64,000 bases of DNA from NCBI GenBank assembly GCA_937960645.1, contig CALGPJ010000026.1, positions 1-64,000 on the forward strand, given 5' to 3'. The notes under the pieces are model-generated. The model did not search any database and had not been told where the DNA came from. It saw only the letters and a program-made list of their open reading frames with translations. The translations under genes and the position numbers were made by a program. Positions within the stretch are counted from its first letter, which is position 1. Every line of letters starts with the position of its first letter. This DNA is from an uncultured Spirochaetia bacterium. Lineage in GTDB: Bacteria > Spirochaetota > Spirochaetia > JABEVK01. Below, in pieces: positions 52,976-62,429 of this stretch.

Positions 52976-53527
52976 TCAGGGATTGACGAGGGTGACGCCA
53001 AGGCGCTTTTGCGGAAACACCTTTTTGACCGCGATGGCGTTTCGGGCCTGGTTGAACACGACGCCCTCTGACCAGTATTCGAGGGCGGCGAACATGGCGT
53101 TACCGCCATCGTGGTCGTCGCTGCGTTCGGTTCGATAACTCACGAATTTGCCGAGCATATCCAGGTTTTTGGAGTGAAAATATTCCATTCGGAGTTTGTT
53201 GAATTCGTTCCACTTTTCGATATCTTTGAAGCCTTCTCCCTCGTCCTGGACGATGAGGTGGGCGTGCGTGGTGGAAAAGCTGTACCAAACCTTCACCTTT
53301 TTGCTTGGGTCGTTGTGGTTTCCGTGTTTGACGGCGTTCTTGATGATTTCACTGATCTGTTGTTCCAGAAGGTTGATTTCTTTGATTTCCGGTGGGGCTT
53401 TTTGAACGACGAGCAGGGTGAAATAACGGATTTGACGGAAGTCGCTGGGGAATTCCTTGTAAAACATGCCTGCTTTGTCGAAGAGTGGGTGATTCTCATC
53501 GACCAGAATTTGCTTCGTTTCCGGCAT
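52976..53527 (-). CDS. Anti-sigma-type serine kinase (RsbW/HATPase_c_2 family)
   Basis: A 183-residue ATP-binding protein of the GHKL fold. The N box is EIIKNAVKHGNHN and the G1 box VQDEGEGF, as in RsbW/SpoIIAB-type kinases; a G2-type region GGNAMFAA follows. Such a kinase phosphorylates the STAS protein encoded six bases upstream and binds a sigma factor or other target when free. It is the last gene of a spoIIE-STAS-kinase unit. No sigma factor gene is adjacent, so the output is unknown. Confidence 0.88.
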   Translation of the reverse strand: MPETKQILVDENHPLFDKAGMFYKEFPSDFRQIRYFTLLVVQKAPPEIKEINLLEQQISEIIKNAVKHGNHNDPSKKVKVWYSFSTTHAHLIVQDEGEGFKDIEKWNEFNKLRMEYFHSKNLDMLGKFVSYRTERSDDHDGGNAMFAALEYWSEGVVFNQARNAIAVKKVFPQKRLGVTLVNP

Positions 53528-53533
53528 GTTGGA

Positions 53534-53872
53534 TCAACCCCCGATCTTTTGAAGAGCCTCCTCGACCGTGGCGGCCATGGGGAAATAGCCCATCAGTTTG
53601 GTGAGTTCGATGACTTTCTTGACGGAGCCATGGACGTTGGTGATAAGGAGTTTGAGGTTCATTTTTTTGATGGTCGAACAGATAAAAATCAGGGCTCCGA
53701 TGCCGGAGCTGTCGATGTAGTCGACGTTTTCCATGTTGATGACGAATTGATCGACCTTTTTCTCGAGCATCTTCATGACGAGCTCCTTGAGCTTGAACGA
53801 GTTGTAAAGGTCCATCTCCCCACTGACATCGATGATGTAGACTTCACCTTGTTTTCGGATTTTTAGCTCCAT
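53534..53872 (-). CDS. STAS-domain anti-sigma factor antagonist
   Basis: A 112-residue SpoIIAA/RsbV-like protein. The phosphorylation site is in YIDSSGIGALI (Ser56 by analogy with SpoIIAA). Phosphorylation by the adjacent kinase should release the kinase's target control, and the SpoIIE-type phosphatase upstream should reverse it. ATG 53872 follows AAAAGGGG. The three genes lie in the order phosphatase, antagonist, kinase. Confidence 0.93.
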   Translation of the reverse strand: MELKIRKQGEVYIIDVSGEMDLYNSFKLKELVMKMLEKKVDQFVINMENVDYIDSSGIGALIFICSTIKKMNLKLLITNVHGSVKKVIELTKLMGYFPMAATVEEALQKIGG

Positions 53873-53897
53873 CCAATACCCCTTTTCGTGCCTGTCA

Positions 53898-55913
53898 TTA
53901 TCGTTCCACCCTCATCAACAGAATGGTTTGGTCATCCTGGCGGGGAGTGTTTCCGCTGTAACCGTCGAGAATCAGCTCCAGACCTCGCTTCAGTTTATCG
54001 GCCTGTAACTGACTGTTCGCCAGTAAAACCCCCTTCAGCCTCTCCAATCCAAAGAGTTCCCCCTCGGGGTTCACCGCCTCGATGACACCATCAGTATACA
54101 ACACGATTATATCATTTTTTTCAAGTCTTGTGAATGATTCGTGATATTTTGAAGTTTTTTCGAGTCCCAGAGGGATTCCCTCGGTTTGCAGGGTTTCGAA
54201 GGACCTCCGGGAGCTGCGATAGACCAAAAGCGGCTGGTGAGCAGCGCTAGAGTAGGTGAGTCGCTTGGTCCTGAGGTCGAAGTGGGCGATGCTCATCGTG
54301 GTCACCCTGTCTAAGCCCATTTTGGAGGCAAGAGCCCAATTTATCAAGCCCAAAAGTCGGGAAGGGCCCATGTTTTTTTGCTGGCCCAGGAGATGAATCA
54401 GGTTTCGGACCGCGGCCAGGGTGAGCGGGACCTCCAGTCCCTTCCCGGCGACGTCGGCGATGGCCAGGAGAAATTCCCCTTTTCGCAGGGGGATGACGTC
54501 GTAGTAATCGCTGTGGACGCCCCTGGCGGCCTTGCAGAGGCCGGCAAGGCTCACGGATTGCAGCCGGGGGATCCGTTTGGGAAGAATGAGGGACTGAATG
54601 TCTCCGGCGCGCTGGGATTCGAGTTCCAAACCGAGTCGATCCTGTTCGCTCTCGAAGCGCAGCAGGGTGTAGATGATTCGGCTAAGCCAGGAGGAAGTAT
54701 CTTTGAATCGGCGCATGGTCCGGGGCTGGACCTTGTTTTCCGCTCGCAGGTAGGTGATCGCCAGGATTCCCACCAGTTTGCCGGTGTAGTGCAGGGGCGC
54801 AACCAACAAGGAAAGATCTTCCCAATCCGTCAGGTTTGTGGCCAAATCAAAGTCCCCGGCCTGGGCGACGGAGGGGAAATAATTCACCTTGAGGTGTTGG
54901 ATCGAAGGGGCGAGCAGGCTGTAATTGAGATCGATTTCGGTTTGAAGGAAGCGGTCGAGTCGCGCGGTGTAGTCGTGGTCGGGTGGAGCATAGTCCAGGC
55001 CGGGCAGGGGAGGAAAGGCCGAGTGAATCACCACCGGCCTGAGTACATCCAGGTAGGGATCGACCAAAAAGAGTCCGGCGCCCGCGGCCTGGAGGGATTC
55101 GGTGATGTATTCGACGGTCTGGTAGAAAAAAGTCATCCGGTGGGTGCTGCCCAGCTGCATCTGATGGGCCTGGGCTTCCACCAGAAAGTTCAGGACCTGA
55201 CGGGACCACAGGTCTTCCTTGGTTTGAATGGACTTGCGGCGCGCCGTCTCGGAGACCAGAAAGGCCCACAAACCCACCGAGAGAAGGGTGGGCAGGAAGA
55301 TCGGGAGCGTGAGCACCGGCCCCGCCGCGCTCAAGATTTCCCCTGGGAATATCGGGACCCCGACCACCCCCTCGATTCGGGCCAGGAGGACGATCGCCAA
55401 AGCCGGGAACCAGGCAAGGACGACGAGTAGGCCGGCCCGACGTGCCAAAAGGGGGCGCCAGCCCCGCAGCCCGAGGGTGACTGTCAGGGTGCCCACGAGG
55501 TTCAACATCCCCCAAGCCAGAAGGGCAAGCTCGGAATAGTCCAAAAGAAAAGACACACTGTCGAACAGCCCCGGAAAAAAAGTGAGTATTAGGGCGTACA
55601 GGATCATGAACAGATTGAAGGCCACGAACACGGGTCCGGGATGGGGTTGGGCGGTGTAACATCCCTGGAATCGTAACAGAATAGCGGCAAGTAACATGAG
55701 GCCGAGGGCCCAGACGAGGGGGGTGTTCCAGCCCATCAGGACGATGCCGAAAAGGGCGTTTCCCAGCCCGGACAACAGCCCGAATCGGAGGATGTGCGGG
55801 GGAAGCATCCACCCCTGCAGCAGGACCAGGGCCGCGTAGGTTACCCCCAGAACGGCGAGGCTCAGTGCCCAGGGGTTGGCCAGCAAAGAAATCAAAACGA
55901 TTTGCGGATCCAC
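53898..55913 (-). CDS. Membrane SpoIIE-type (PP2C) serine phosphatase with GAF-like domain
   Basis: A 671-residue protein: about eight membrane segments in residues 1-235, a linker, a GAF-like domain about 255-405 (SLLVAPLHYTGKLVGILAITYL), and a C-terminal PP2C/SpoIIE domain from about 440 with the metal-binding Asp in SDYYDVIPL and AIADVAGKGLEVPL, and later YTDGVIEA. It should dephosphorylate the STAS protein encoded next. The signal could enter through the membrane part or the GAF domain. The start is GTG 55913; the promoter lies within the end of dusA, with its -10 box covering the dusA stop. Confidence 0.9.
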   Translation of the reverse strand: MDPQIVLISLLANPWALSLAVLGVTYAALVLLQGWMLPPHILRFGLLSGLGNALFGIVLMGWNTPLVWALGLMLLAAILLRFQGCYTAQPHPGPVFVAFNLFMILYALILTFFPGLFDSVSFLLDYSELALLAWGMLNLVGTLTVTLGLRGWRPLLARRAGLLVVLAWFPALAIVLLARIEGVVGVPIFPGEILSAAGPVLTLPIFLPTLLSVGLWAFLVSETARRKSIQTKEDLWSRQVLNFLVEAQAHQMQLGSTHRMTFFYQTVEYITESLQAAGAGLFLVDPYLDVLRPVVIHSAFPPLPGLDYAPPDHDYTARLDRFLQTEIDLNYSLLAPSIQHLKVNYFPSVAQAGDFDLATNLTDWEDLSLLVAPLHYTGKLVGILAITYLRAENKVQPRTMRRFKDTSSWLSRIIYTLLRFESEQDRLGLELESQRAGDIQSLILPKRIPRLQSVSLAGLCKAARGVHSDYYDVIPLRKGEFLLAIADVAGKGLEVPLTLAAVRNLIHLLGQQKNMGPSRLLGLINWALASKMGLDRVTTMSIAHFDLRTKRLTYSSAAHQPLLVYRSSRRSFETLQTEGIPLGLEKTSKYHESFTRLEKNDIIVLYTDGVIEAVNPEGELFGLERLKGVLLANSQLQADKLKRGLELILDGYSGNTPRQDDQTILLMRVER

Positions 55914-55919
55914 CGTTTA

Positions 55920-55948
55920 ACCTTAAATCTTCCCCGACACGGGGTCAA
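55920..55948 (-). promoter_or_regulatory. Predicted promoter of the partner-switching operon, leaderless geometry
   Basis: Minus strand TTGACC (55948-55943), 17-base spacer, TAAGGT (55925-55920), then six bases to GTG 55913. Both hexamers lie in the last codons and stop of dusA. Confidence 0.55.
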
Positions 55949-56942
55949 GTTGGACAAAACCCGGTAGTGTGTTCGACTCAAGGCTTTCCGGGGGTAGGGT
56001 GTTCAGAGCCTTGGCCACCAGGTCTCGAATCCGAAGCCGGGGCCAGGGGGGACTGATCATCCGGCGCCAGTCTCCCGAGCCACGCAGTCCGTGGAACAAG
56101 CCGGAAAAGTGGCGCAGAAGGCGGTGCCAGTGTTCGCCGGCATCTTCGAAAGGCTCGAAGTAATCCACCAAAAGCTGCAAAAACTCCGAGCGGCTGGGAG
56201 GTTGCGGGCTGCACAGGAGCTGCCGCTCCGCCTCGGCCATGAAGTAGGGATTGTCGTAGGCCTGACGGCCCACCATCACCCCGTCGAAGCGTTCGTAAAA
56301 GGCCGACAGGGTTCTCAGGTCCCGGATTCCGCCGTTGATTTCGATGGGCCAATCCGGGAACTCGGACTTGAGCCGCTGCACGTCCTCGTACCTCAAGGGC
56401 GGAATGGTACGGTTTTCTTTGGGGTTCAGTCCCTCCAGGATGGCGATGCGCGCGTGGATGATGAGGCGGGAGGCCCCGCCGTCCATCACGGCCAGGGCGA
56501 ACTCGCGCAGGTGCGCGTAATCTTCCCTCCCCTTGATGCCGATGCGGTGTTTGACAGAGATGGGTTTCCCGGCCGAAGCACGCACCATGGCCTTGACGAG
56601 TCGGTGGACCAATTCGGGCTGGGCCATGAGGCAGGCCCCGTAGCTGGCGTTTTGAACCTTGTCGCTGGGGCAGCCGCAGTTGAGGTTGACCTCGTCGTAC
56701 CCCCACTCGAATCCCATGGCCGCCGTTTGTTCCAGCTCCTGAGTGCTGTTGCCCGCGAGCTGGAGGACCAGGGGATGCTCCGACGGGTGGTAATCGAGAA
56801 AACGAGCGGGGGTGCCGTGGATCAGCGAGGGAGCGGAAATCATTTCGGTGTAGAGCCAGGTTTTGGGCGCCAGTTGCCGAATCGCCCATCGAAAGTGCCG
56901 GTCGGTGCAATCTACCATGGGCGCTACGCTCAAACGCTTCAT
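55923..56942 (-). CDS. dusA: tRNA-dihydrouridine synthase (DusA type)
   Basis: A 339-residue FMN enzyme that reduces uridines in the D-loop of tRNA. The catalytic Cys is in NLNCGCPSDKVQ, the N-terminal SVAPMVDCTDRHFR is characteristic of DusA, and SVKHRIGIKG and IEINGGIRDL complete the barrel. Length is normal for DusA. ATG 56942 is chosen because a promoter ends six bases upstream; upstream codons belong to the divergent gene region. Confidence 0.93.
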   Translation of the reverse strand: MKRLSVAPMVDCTDRHFRWAIRQLAPKTWLYTEMISAPSLIHGTPARFLDYHPSEHPLVLQLAGNSTQELEQTAAMGFEWGYDEVNLNCGCPSDKVQNASYGACLMAQPELVHRLVKAMVRASAGKPISVKHRIGIKGREDYAHLREFALAVMDGGASRLIIHARIAILEGLNPKENRTIPPLRYEDVQRLKSEFPDWPIEINGGIRDLRTLSAFYERFDGVMVGRQAYDNPYFMAEAERQLLCSPQPPSRSEFLQLLVDYFEPFEDAGEHWHRLLRHFSGLFHGLRGSGDWRRMISPPWPRLRIRDLVAKALNTLPPESLESNTLPGFVQLDPVSGKI

Positions 56943-56948
56943 TCGCCT

Positions 56949-56978
56949 ACAATAGTGAATCGGTGTCCCATGGGTCAA
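56949..56978 (-). promoter_or_regulatory. Predicted dusA promoter, leaderless geometry
   Basis: Minus strand TTGACC (56978-56973), 18-base spacer, TATTGT (56954-56949), then six bases (AGGCGA) to ATG 56942. Confidence 0.55.
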
Positions 56979-57021
56979 GGGACGTCTCCCAAAACCCGCC
57001 ATCTCGGTGTAGACTGGGTTT

Positions 57022-60000
57022 GTGGTCAGTTTGCAGGAAGTCTTCGACGAAGAGTGGAAAACAAGCCGCGAGAGGGTTGCCGAGGGGACCGGCAAGGTCC
57101 TGGTTTTTTACGGCAATCCGTCGGCAGCCTCCCTCGATCTGGAATCGCTCCGATTGGCTGCGGACGGCGGTTGGGCCACTCTCCGACCGGAGGACGCCCT
57201 ACAACCCTATGGTCCGGTTTTGGGCTGGCTGAAAGACTGGTGGCAGAAACAGGACTACAACGATCGTGTCGCGTTTTTCAAGGATCAGCCCAAGTATCCC
57301 TACGTCACCCAGACGCTCCTGAAGTTTTTGAATGCCCGTCAGAGCTCCAGGTCAGAACCCTTTTTGAGTTTTTCCACCGAGCTGCGCACCGCTCAGCGGC
57401 ACATGGTCAAACTCCTGGCACACCTTTGGACTCTTCAGGTCCGAAAGGGCCAACCCCGGACGTTTTTCATCGAGTCCTTCCACTACGCACCGCCTTCCCT
57501 GATCCGACTCGTGCTCGAGGTTCGGCAGCTGTTGGGAAAGGACTGTCCGTTTTTCCTCGTCCTCCTCATGGAGCGGGGCCGTGACCACCTCCTCGATCCC
57601 CTCTGGAACCAGTTCTTCGAGATGACCGAAAAGGACAGCGTCTTTCTCGCCGGCTTTACGGGAGGTCGGTCTGAGGAAATGACACTTGAAGTTTCCCGTC
57701 ACGGGGAGGCGATTCCCCTGCGTCTGGCACAAGAGGCCTACACCTGGCTGGCCTTCGAGGAGTCCCGAGGGATATGCCGGCACATTCAGGAATCGGTGGG
57801 ACTCACGTTGTCCCGGGAAGACGAACTGGAACTCCACCTTCTTTTGGGCAAAACTCTCGACTGTCTCCAGGACCACGATAACGCCCTGATGGTCTTCAGT
57901 CAGGTGACCAGCCTGGCCTTGCAGTTGGGGGTCCCGCAAAGTCTTGGCCAGGCCTACCTCTATCAATCCCTGATCTATTTGAAAAAAGAAAACTTCATCC
58001 AGTGCCAGTATTACCTCGAAAAAATCCGACGATTGGAATTGCCGGATCAGGACACGATTCATTTGCTCAGCGAGGTGGTCCGCCTTCTTTTGCAGATGGC
58101 CTGGGTCAACCAGGTGGACCTTGCCGACATGGAAACCGTCCTCAGGCAGCTGGCTCAAAAGGGGTGGAAAAATTTGACGATGTTTCTGAAGGCTCAGACG
58201 CCCTACCTCGTGCAAGTAAAAAAAGTTCAGGGCACCGATGCCTTTCTCAAGGAAATCCGAAGCGGTTACAGCTATTGCCGTTCCATCGAGCATCTCTTCC
58301 GGATGAGTATTTTCGACCATGTCCAGGGAATGGTTTCCCAGGAAAACGGTCAGACCTCGCGTTCCCTAAGGTACTACCGCAACGCCATTCGTTTACGCAT
58401 TGAATTCGGCGACCTTCACGAGTTGACCAAGATCTATAACGGCACCGGTTTCGTCTGTCTTCAGGCGGGACTCTTCAAGAGGGCCGTCGGTTATTTTACC
58501 AGGGCTCTGGAAATCCTCGAGCAAATTCAGGACTACCAGGAAATCATCCTGACCATGATCAATCTCGGCACGGCCTATCTTCTCACCCTGGATTTGAAAA
58601 ATGCGCAATTGGCTTTGGAAACGGTTCTGCGGCTCATCAACGAGCTGAACATCTCCCATCTCCCCTTCCATCCGCTCAGCGAAATCCTGGGGATGGCCTG
58701 CTGGGCCGCTCTGTGGCAGGGTCAGGCGCTCAAGGCCAAGAGCTACTACCAACTCGCCAACCTGACCGATCCGCAAAACGAGGAGCCCTTGCTCGTGGTG
58801 TTGCGTTACTGTTTCGAACATCCCCGATCGGATTGGGATCTGCTCGCTATCGAAGAGGGGCTGAAAAAAGTGACCAACCTCGATCTGCGGGTATGGCTTC
58901 AAAACCTGGACTCTCTGGTACGGCCCGAGGCGGGCACACCGGCAAGGCCCCGCCTGCCCGGTTATCGGTTTCGGACCGAGACCGTGCTCAATTCGGCTCG
59001 GCAATCGCTGAGCCTGGCCCGACTCCATCAAAAAATCCATGAAATCCAGTTTTTGAACCAGCTCCAGAACGTGATCGTCAACACCGCCAACTGGCAGGAG
59101 ATGATCAAGGAATCCATGCGGTTGATCAAGAACAGCTTCCTGATCAGCAGGCTTTACCTGGTGATGCTCAACGAGCTGCAGCAGAAAGAACTGGTCTTTG
59201 CCTATCCCGAGGACAATCAGGAGCCCATCAACCTCTGGTCCTTCGATTTTTTTTCGAGGCAGGCCGTCCCCTCGATGTTGCTGCCTGTCGAACGACTTCC
59301 ACCGGGTTGGCAGGGTGGGGCGGTCTTCAGCCTGATCCAGAACCAGCAGGTCTACGGCTGGCTGATCTGCGGCCTTCTGTCCGAATCGGCCCGCCTGCAC
59401 GACGAAGAGCTCAAATCCCTGCAAATTGCCGTCAGCCAGATTTCCATGGCGGTCGAGCTCAAGCGGCTCAACGAGAGGCTCATCCGGTCTTCCACCGTCG
59501 ATCCGCTGACCGGGCTCTTAAACAGGCAGGAAATCTACCGCCAGGTTTCCAACGAGCTAAGGCGCGTGAAACGTTACAAGCAACGCAATTATGGTCCTTT
59601 CAGCCTGCTCTTCATCGACCTCGATAATTTCAAATACTACAACGAGACCTTTGGTTCCGATCTGGGGGATCAGCTGCTCAAACATTTCGGCGATCTGCTG
59701 CGCAAGGTGCTGCGGGATGTGGATACGGTGGGTCGTTTCGGCAGTGACGAATTTCTCATCCTGCTGCCCGAGACCAATGTTGCGGGAGCTCAGGTCGTGG
59801 CCCGGAGGATCCTCGACGAGCTCAAAAACCGGGATTATTTCCTCAAGGAGATCAACATCTATTTGCGCAAAAGGGCGTCCATCCCGCAGAACAAGTACCT
59901 CAGCTGTTCGATCGGCATCACCGAGTACAACAACACCACGGGGCTGGATCTGGAGGAGCTGATCGCCGTGACGGACAACGCCCTCCACGAGGCCAAGCAC

Positions 60001-60045
60001 TCGGTCAAGAACGTGATGATCATTTTACCTGACGAACACAAGTGA
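57022..60045 (+). CDS. Large TPR-GAF-GGDEF signalling protein
   Basis: A 1007-residue cytoplasmic protein. The first 240 residues resemble a shrunken AAA/STAND-type domain without a P-loop (VLVFYGNPSAAS where one might sit). Residues about 260-640 contain TPR-like helix pairs (for example KTLDCLQDHDNALMVFSQ and LFKRAVGYFTRALEILEQ). A GAF-like region follows (about 690-820) and the C-terminal GGDEF domain has PLTGLLNR, FIDLDNFKYYNE and GSDEF at 907-911. The GSDEF variant keeps the key acidic residues, so diguanylate cyclase activity is likely. An insertion lies before the final CSIGITEY strand. Starts at GTG, six bases after TAGACT (57010-57015). Confidence 0.85.
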   Translation: MVSLQEVFDEEWKTSRERVAEGTGKVLVFYGNPSAASLDLESLRLAADGGWATLRPEDALQPYGPVLGWLKDWWQKQDYNDRVAFFKDQPKYPYVTQTLLKFLNARQSSRSEPFLSFSTELRTAQRHMVKLLAHLWTLQVRKGQPRTFFIESFHYAPPSLIRLVLEVRQLLGKDCPFFLVLLMERGRDHLLDPLWNQFFEMTEKDSVFLAGFTGGRSEEMTLEVSRHGEAIPLRLAQEAYTWLAFEESRGICRHIQESVGLTLSREDELELHLLLGKTLDCLQDHDNALMVFSQVTSLALQLGVPQSLGQAYLYQSLIYLKKENFIQCQYYLEKIRRLELPDQDTIHLLSEVVRLLLQMAWVNQVDLADMETVLRQLAQKGWKNLTMFLKAQTPYLVQVKKVQGTDAFLKEIRSGYSYCRSIEHLFRMSIFDHVQGMVSQENGQTSRSLRYYRNAIRLRIEFGDLHELTKIYNGTGFVCLQAGLFKRAVGYFTRALEILEQIQDYQEIILTMINLGTAYLLTLDLKNAQLALETVLRLINELNISHLPFHPLSEILGMACWAALWQGQALKAKSYYQLANLTDPQNEEPLLVVLRYCFEHPRSDWDLLAIEEGLKKVTNLDLRVWLQNLDSLVRPEAGTPARPRLPGYRFRTETVLNSARQSLSLARLHQKIHEIQFLNQLQNVIVNTANWQEMIKESMRLIKNSFLISRLYLVMLNELQQKELVFAYPEDNQEPINLWSFDFFSRQAVPSMLLPVERLPPGWQGGAVFSLIQNQQVYGWLICGLLSESARLHDEELKSLQIAVSQISMAVELKRLNERLIRSSTVDPLTGLLNRQEIYRQVSNELRRVKRYKQRNYGPFSLLFIDLDNFKYYNETFGSDLGDQLLKHFGDLLRKVLRDVDTVGRFGSDEFLILLPETNVAGAQVVARRILDELKNRDYFLKEINIYLRKRASIPQNKYLSCSIGITEYNNTTGLDLEELIAVTDNALHEAKHSVKNVMIILPDEHK

Positions 60046-60057
60046 AAGAAAGCGGGG

Positions 60058-60636
60058 TTAGAAAAAACTGCCCTGACCCCCGGGGTTGATTTCCCGCAGG
60101 CTCTTCAAAAAGACCTCCATGCAGACCCTGGCATCGTCCTTGGCCCGGTGGGCAGAGTTGACCACGATCTTCAGATCACGAGCCAGGTCCTGGAGCTTGT
60201 ATGTTTGGCGGTTGGGAAAGGCTACCTTGGTCATGGCGAGGGTGTCCACCACCCGATGGGGCAGATCCCTGCCCAGGCCGTAGGCCGCCATGCCCCGCTT
60301 GATGAAACTGAGGTCGAAACCGGCGTTGTGGACAACCAGGATGGCGTTTTGACAGAACTCGAAAAATCGCGGGAGCACGGCCTTGAGATTGGGCTTCCCC
60401 CGAAGCATGTCCCGCGTGATCCCGTGTACCTCGATCGACTCGGCGGGGATCTCCTCGATCTCCGGGTCGATGAGCTCGTCGAACTCTCCGAGGGTGCGCT
60501 CGGTGGTGAAGCGCAAGGCCCCCAATTCCACGATGCGGTCCATCGTGGGACTCAACCCCGTCGTTTCGATGTCGAGGGCGACGAAAACCAGGTCAGGGTT
60601 GTCCAGGGATTCGAAGGACTGGGTGATGATTTCCAT
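60058..60636 (-). CDS. DnaQ-like 3'-5' exonuclease (DEDDh family)
   Basis: A 192-residue exonuclease of the DNA polymerase III epsilon type. ExoI has D22 and E24 in ALDIETTG, ExoII lies in HNAGFDLSFI, and ExoIII is HRAKDDARV with the catalytic His and Asp. It lacks extra domains and could be a proofreading subunit or an independent exonuclease. It lies four bases after the pgm stop, in the same direction. Confidence 0.92.
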   Translation of the reverse strand: MEIITQSFESLDNPDLVFVALDIETTGLSPTMDRIVELGALRFTTERTLGEFDELIDPEIEEIPAESIEVHGITRDMLRGKPNLKAVLPRFFEFCQNAILVVHNAGFDLSFIKRGMAAYGLGRDLPHRVVDTLAMTKVAFPNRQTYKLQDLARDLKIVVNSAHRAKDDARVCMEVFLKSLREINPGGQGSFF

Positions 60637-60640
60637 TGCA

Positions 60641-62341
60641 TCAACCTGTGAGCAATCCTTCGAGGGATCGCCGCAGGATGTCGGCCTTGGTCATGGCCTC
60701 GGCCCGAGCTTCCTGCAGCGGAATGCCCGCGGGGGCCTTGCAGCTGATGTAGGTCTTGATCTTGGGTTCGGTCCCGGAGGGTCGGATGGTGAGGAGGGAG
60801 CCGTCCTTGAGCAGGAACTGAACCACATCCGAGCTGGGAAGGCTTTCGCCCTTGAGGTAATCGATGAAGCGGCTGGTTTCCAGGTCCTCGAAGCGCGCCG
60901 GGGGATGCTGCCGTATCCTCTTCATGATCCCCTGCATGGTCTGCATGCCCGCCAGGCCGGGGAAGCTCTTGGAGATTAGGACCTCGTGGAAGTAGCCGTG
61001 TTCATAGTAGAGGTCATTGAGTTTATCGATCAGGGTTTTATGCTGGGACTGGTAAAAGAGCGCCATTTCGATCACCACGAGGGCGGTGGAGACCGCGTCC
61101 TTGTCGCGGGCGTGGGTACCGTACAAAAAGCCGTAGCTCTCTTCCCCCCCAAAGACGTACTGGGGGCCATGGTGGGATTCCCAGTCGCGGATTTTTTCGC
61201 CGATGTACTTGAACCCGGTCAGGACCTTGAAGGTTTGGGCCCCGTATTTTTTGGCGATGAGGGTTTGGAGGTCGGTGGTGACGATGGTGTTGATGAAGGC
61301 CGGCCTGGGGGGCAACTTGCCGAGATCCTTCAGGCTCGAAAAGATGTACTCGGTGAGCAGGGCACCCAGCTGGTTACCGTTCAACAGCACCCACTCGCCC
61401 CTGTGTTTGACCGCCACTCCCAGGCGGTCGGCATCCGGATCGGTGGCCAAAACCAGCTCGGCCCCCTCGGTGTCGGCCTGGCGCAGGGCCAGCTCTAGGG
61501 CGCTTGCCTCTTCCGGATTTGGCGATTTCACTGTGGGGAAGTCCCCGTCGTGGACAAGCTGGGATTCGACACAGGAAATTTTCCAACCCAGCTTTTGGGT
61601 CAGGGGGAGGATCAACGTGTCTCCGGTTCCATGAAGGGGGGTGTAGACGGCCTTGAGCCGGGCCTGGGCGAACAGCTGGGGGCGCAAAAGGCTGGCGAGG
61701 ACGGTGTCCATGTAGGCCTGATCGACCTCGTCGCCGACCCATACCAAAAGCCCCCGGGATTCCGCTTCTTCGCGGGTGATGGTCCGGACCTCCCTGACCT
61801 TGCGCACTTTTTCGATGATTCCTGAATCGTGCGGCGGAACGATCTGGGCCCCGTCGGACCAATACACCTTGTAGCCGTTGTACTCGGGCGGGTTGTGACT
61901 CGCGGTCACCATGATGCCGGTGGCTGCCTGAAGGTGGCGCACGGCAAAGCTGAGCAAGGGGGTGGGCCTCAATTCGCGAAAAAGATAAGTTTTGATGCCA
62001 TTGGCGGCCAGGACCAGGGCAGCCTCCAGGGAAAAAAGATCGGAGTAGCGGCGATTGTCGTGGGCGATCACCGCTGAAGGTTGGCTGCCCCCCTGTTGCA
62101 GGACATAGTTGGCCAGGCCCTGGGTGGCCTTGCGTACCACGACCGGATTCATGCGGTAAGTTCCGCCGCCGATGATCCCGCGAAGGCCCCCGGTGCCGAA
62201 GTCCAAATCGGCAAAAAACCGTTCCCGTAGCTCGAACTCGTTGGAAGTGTCGACGATTGCCTGAATTTCCTGAAGGAACTGGGGGTGGGATTCCTCGCTC
62301 AGGTACTGCCTGGCCAGGTTCCAAAGATCGCGTTCGCTCAT
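60641..62341 (-). CDS. Phosphoglucomutase/phosphomannomutase (alpha-D-phosphohexomutase)
   Basis: A 566-residue enzyme that interconverts hexose 1- and 6-phosphates. The phosphoserine S148 is in TASHNPPEYNGYKVYW, the Mg site DPDADR is in ATDPDADRLGVAV, the sugar-binding loop is GGEESYGFLYG and the phosphate-binding loop RPSGTEPK. Length matches the PgcA type of Bacillus and spirochaetes. ATG 62341 has TGGAGG upstream. Glucose 1-phosphate made here would feed glycogen or cell-envelope sugars. Confidence 0.94.
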   Translation of the reverse strand: MSERDLWNLARQYLSEESHPQFLQEIQAIVDTSNEFELRERFFADLDFGTGGLRGIIGGGTYRMNPVVVRKATQGLANYVLQQGGSQPSAVIAHDNRRYSDLFSLEAALVLAANGIKTYLFRELRPTPLLSFAVRHLQAATGIMVTASHNPPEYNGYKVYWSDGAQIVPPHDSGIIEKVRKVREVRTITREEAESRGLLVWVGDEVDQAYMDTVLASLLRPQLFAQARLKAVYTPLHGTGDTLILPLTQKLGWKISCVESQLVHDGDFPTVKSPNPEEASALELALRQADTEGAELVLATDPDADRLGVAVKHRGEWVLLNGNQLGALLTEYIFSSLKDLGKLPPRPAFINTIVTTDLQTLIAKKYGAQTFKVLTGFKYIGEKIRDWESHHGPQYVFGGEESYGFLYGTHARDKDAVSTALVVIEMALFYQSQHKTLIDKLNDLYYEHGYFHEVLISKSFPGLAGMQTMQGIMKRIRQHPPARFEDLETSRFIDYLKGESLPSSDVVQFLLKDGSLLTIRPSGTEPKIKTYISCKAPAGIPLQEARAEAMTKADILRRSLEGLLTG

Positions 62342-62429
62342 GTCTGTGGCCTCCAGGGGGTATCTTGCCCAAAAAAACGAAAAAATGCTAGAGTTGGCAC
62401 GCAGAAAAAGCAACTTCAAAGGAGACACG

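Noticed and set aside
62342..62429. Promoters between pgm and ahpC
   Set aside because: TTGCCC (62365) and TTGGCA (62394) occur, but no -10 box lies at an acceptable distance, so I make no call.
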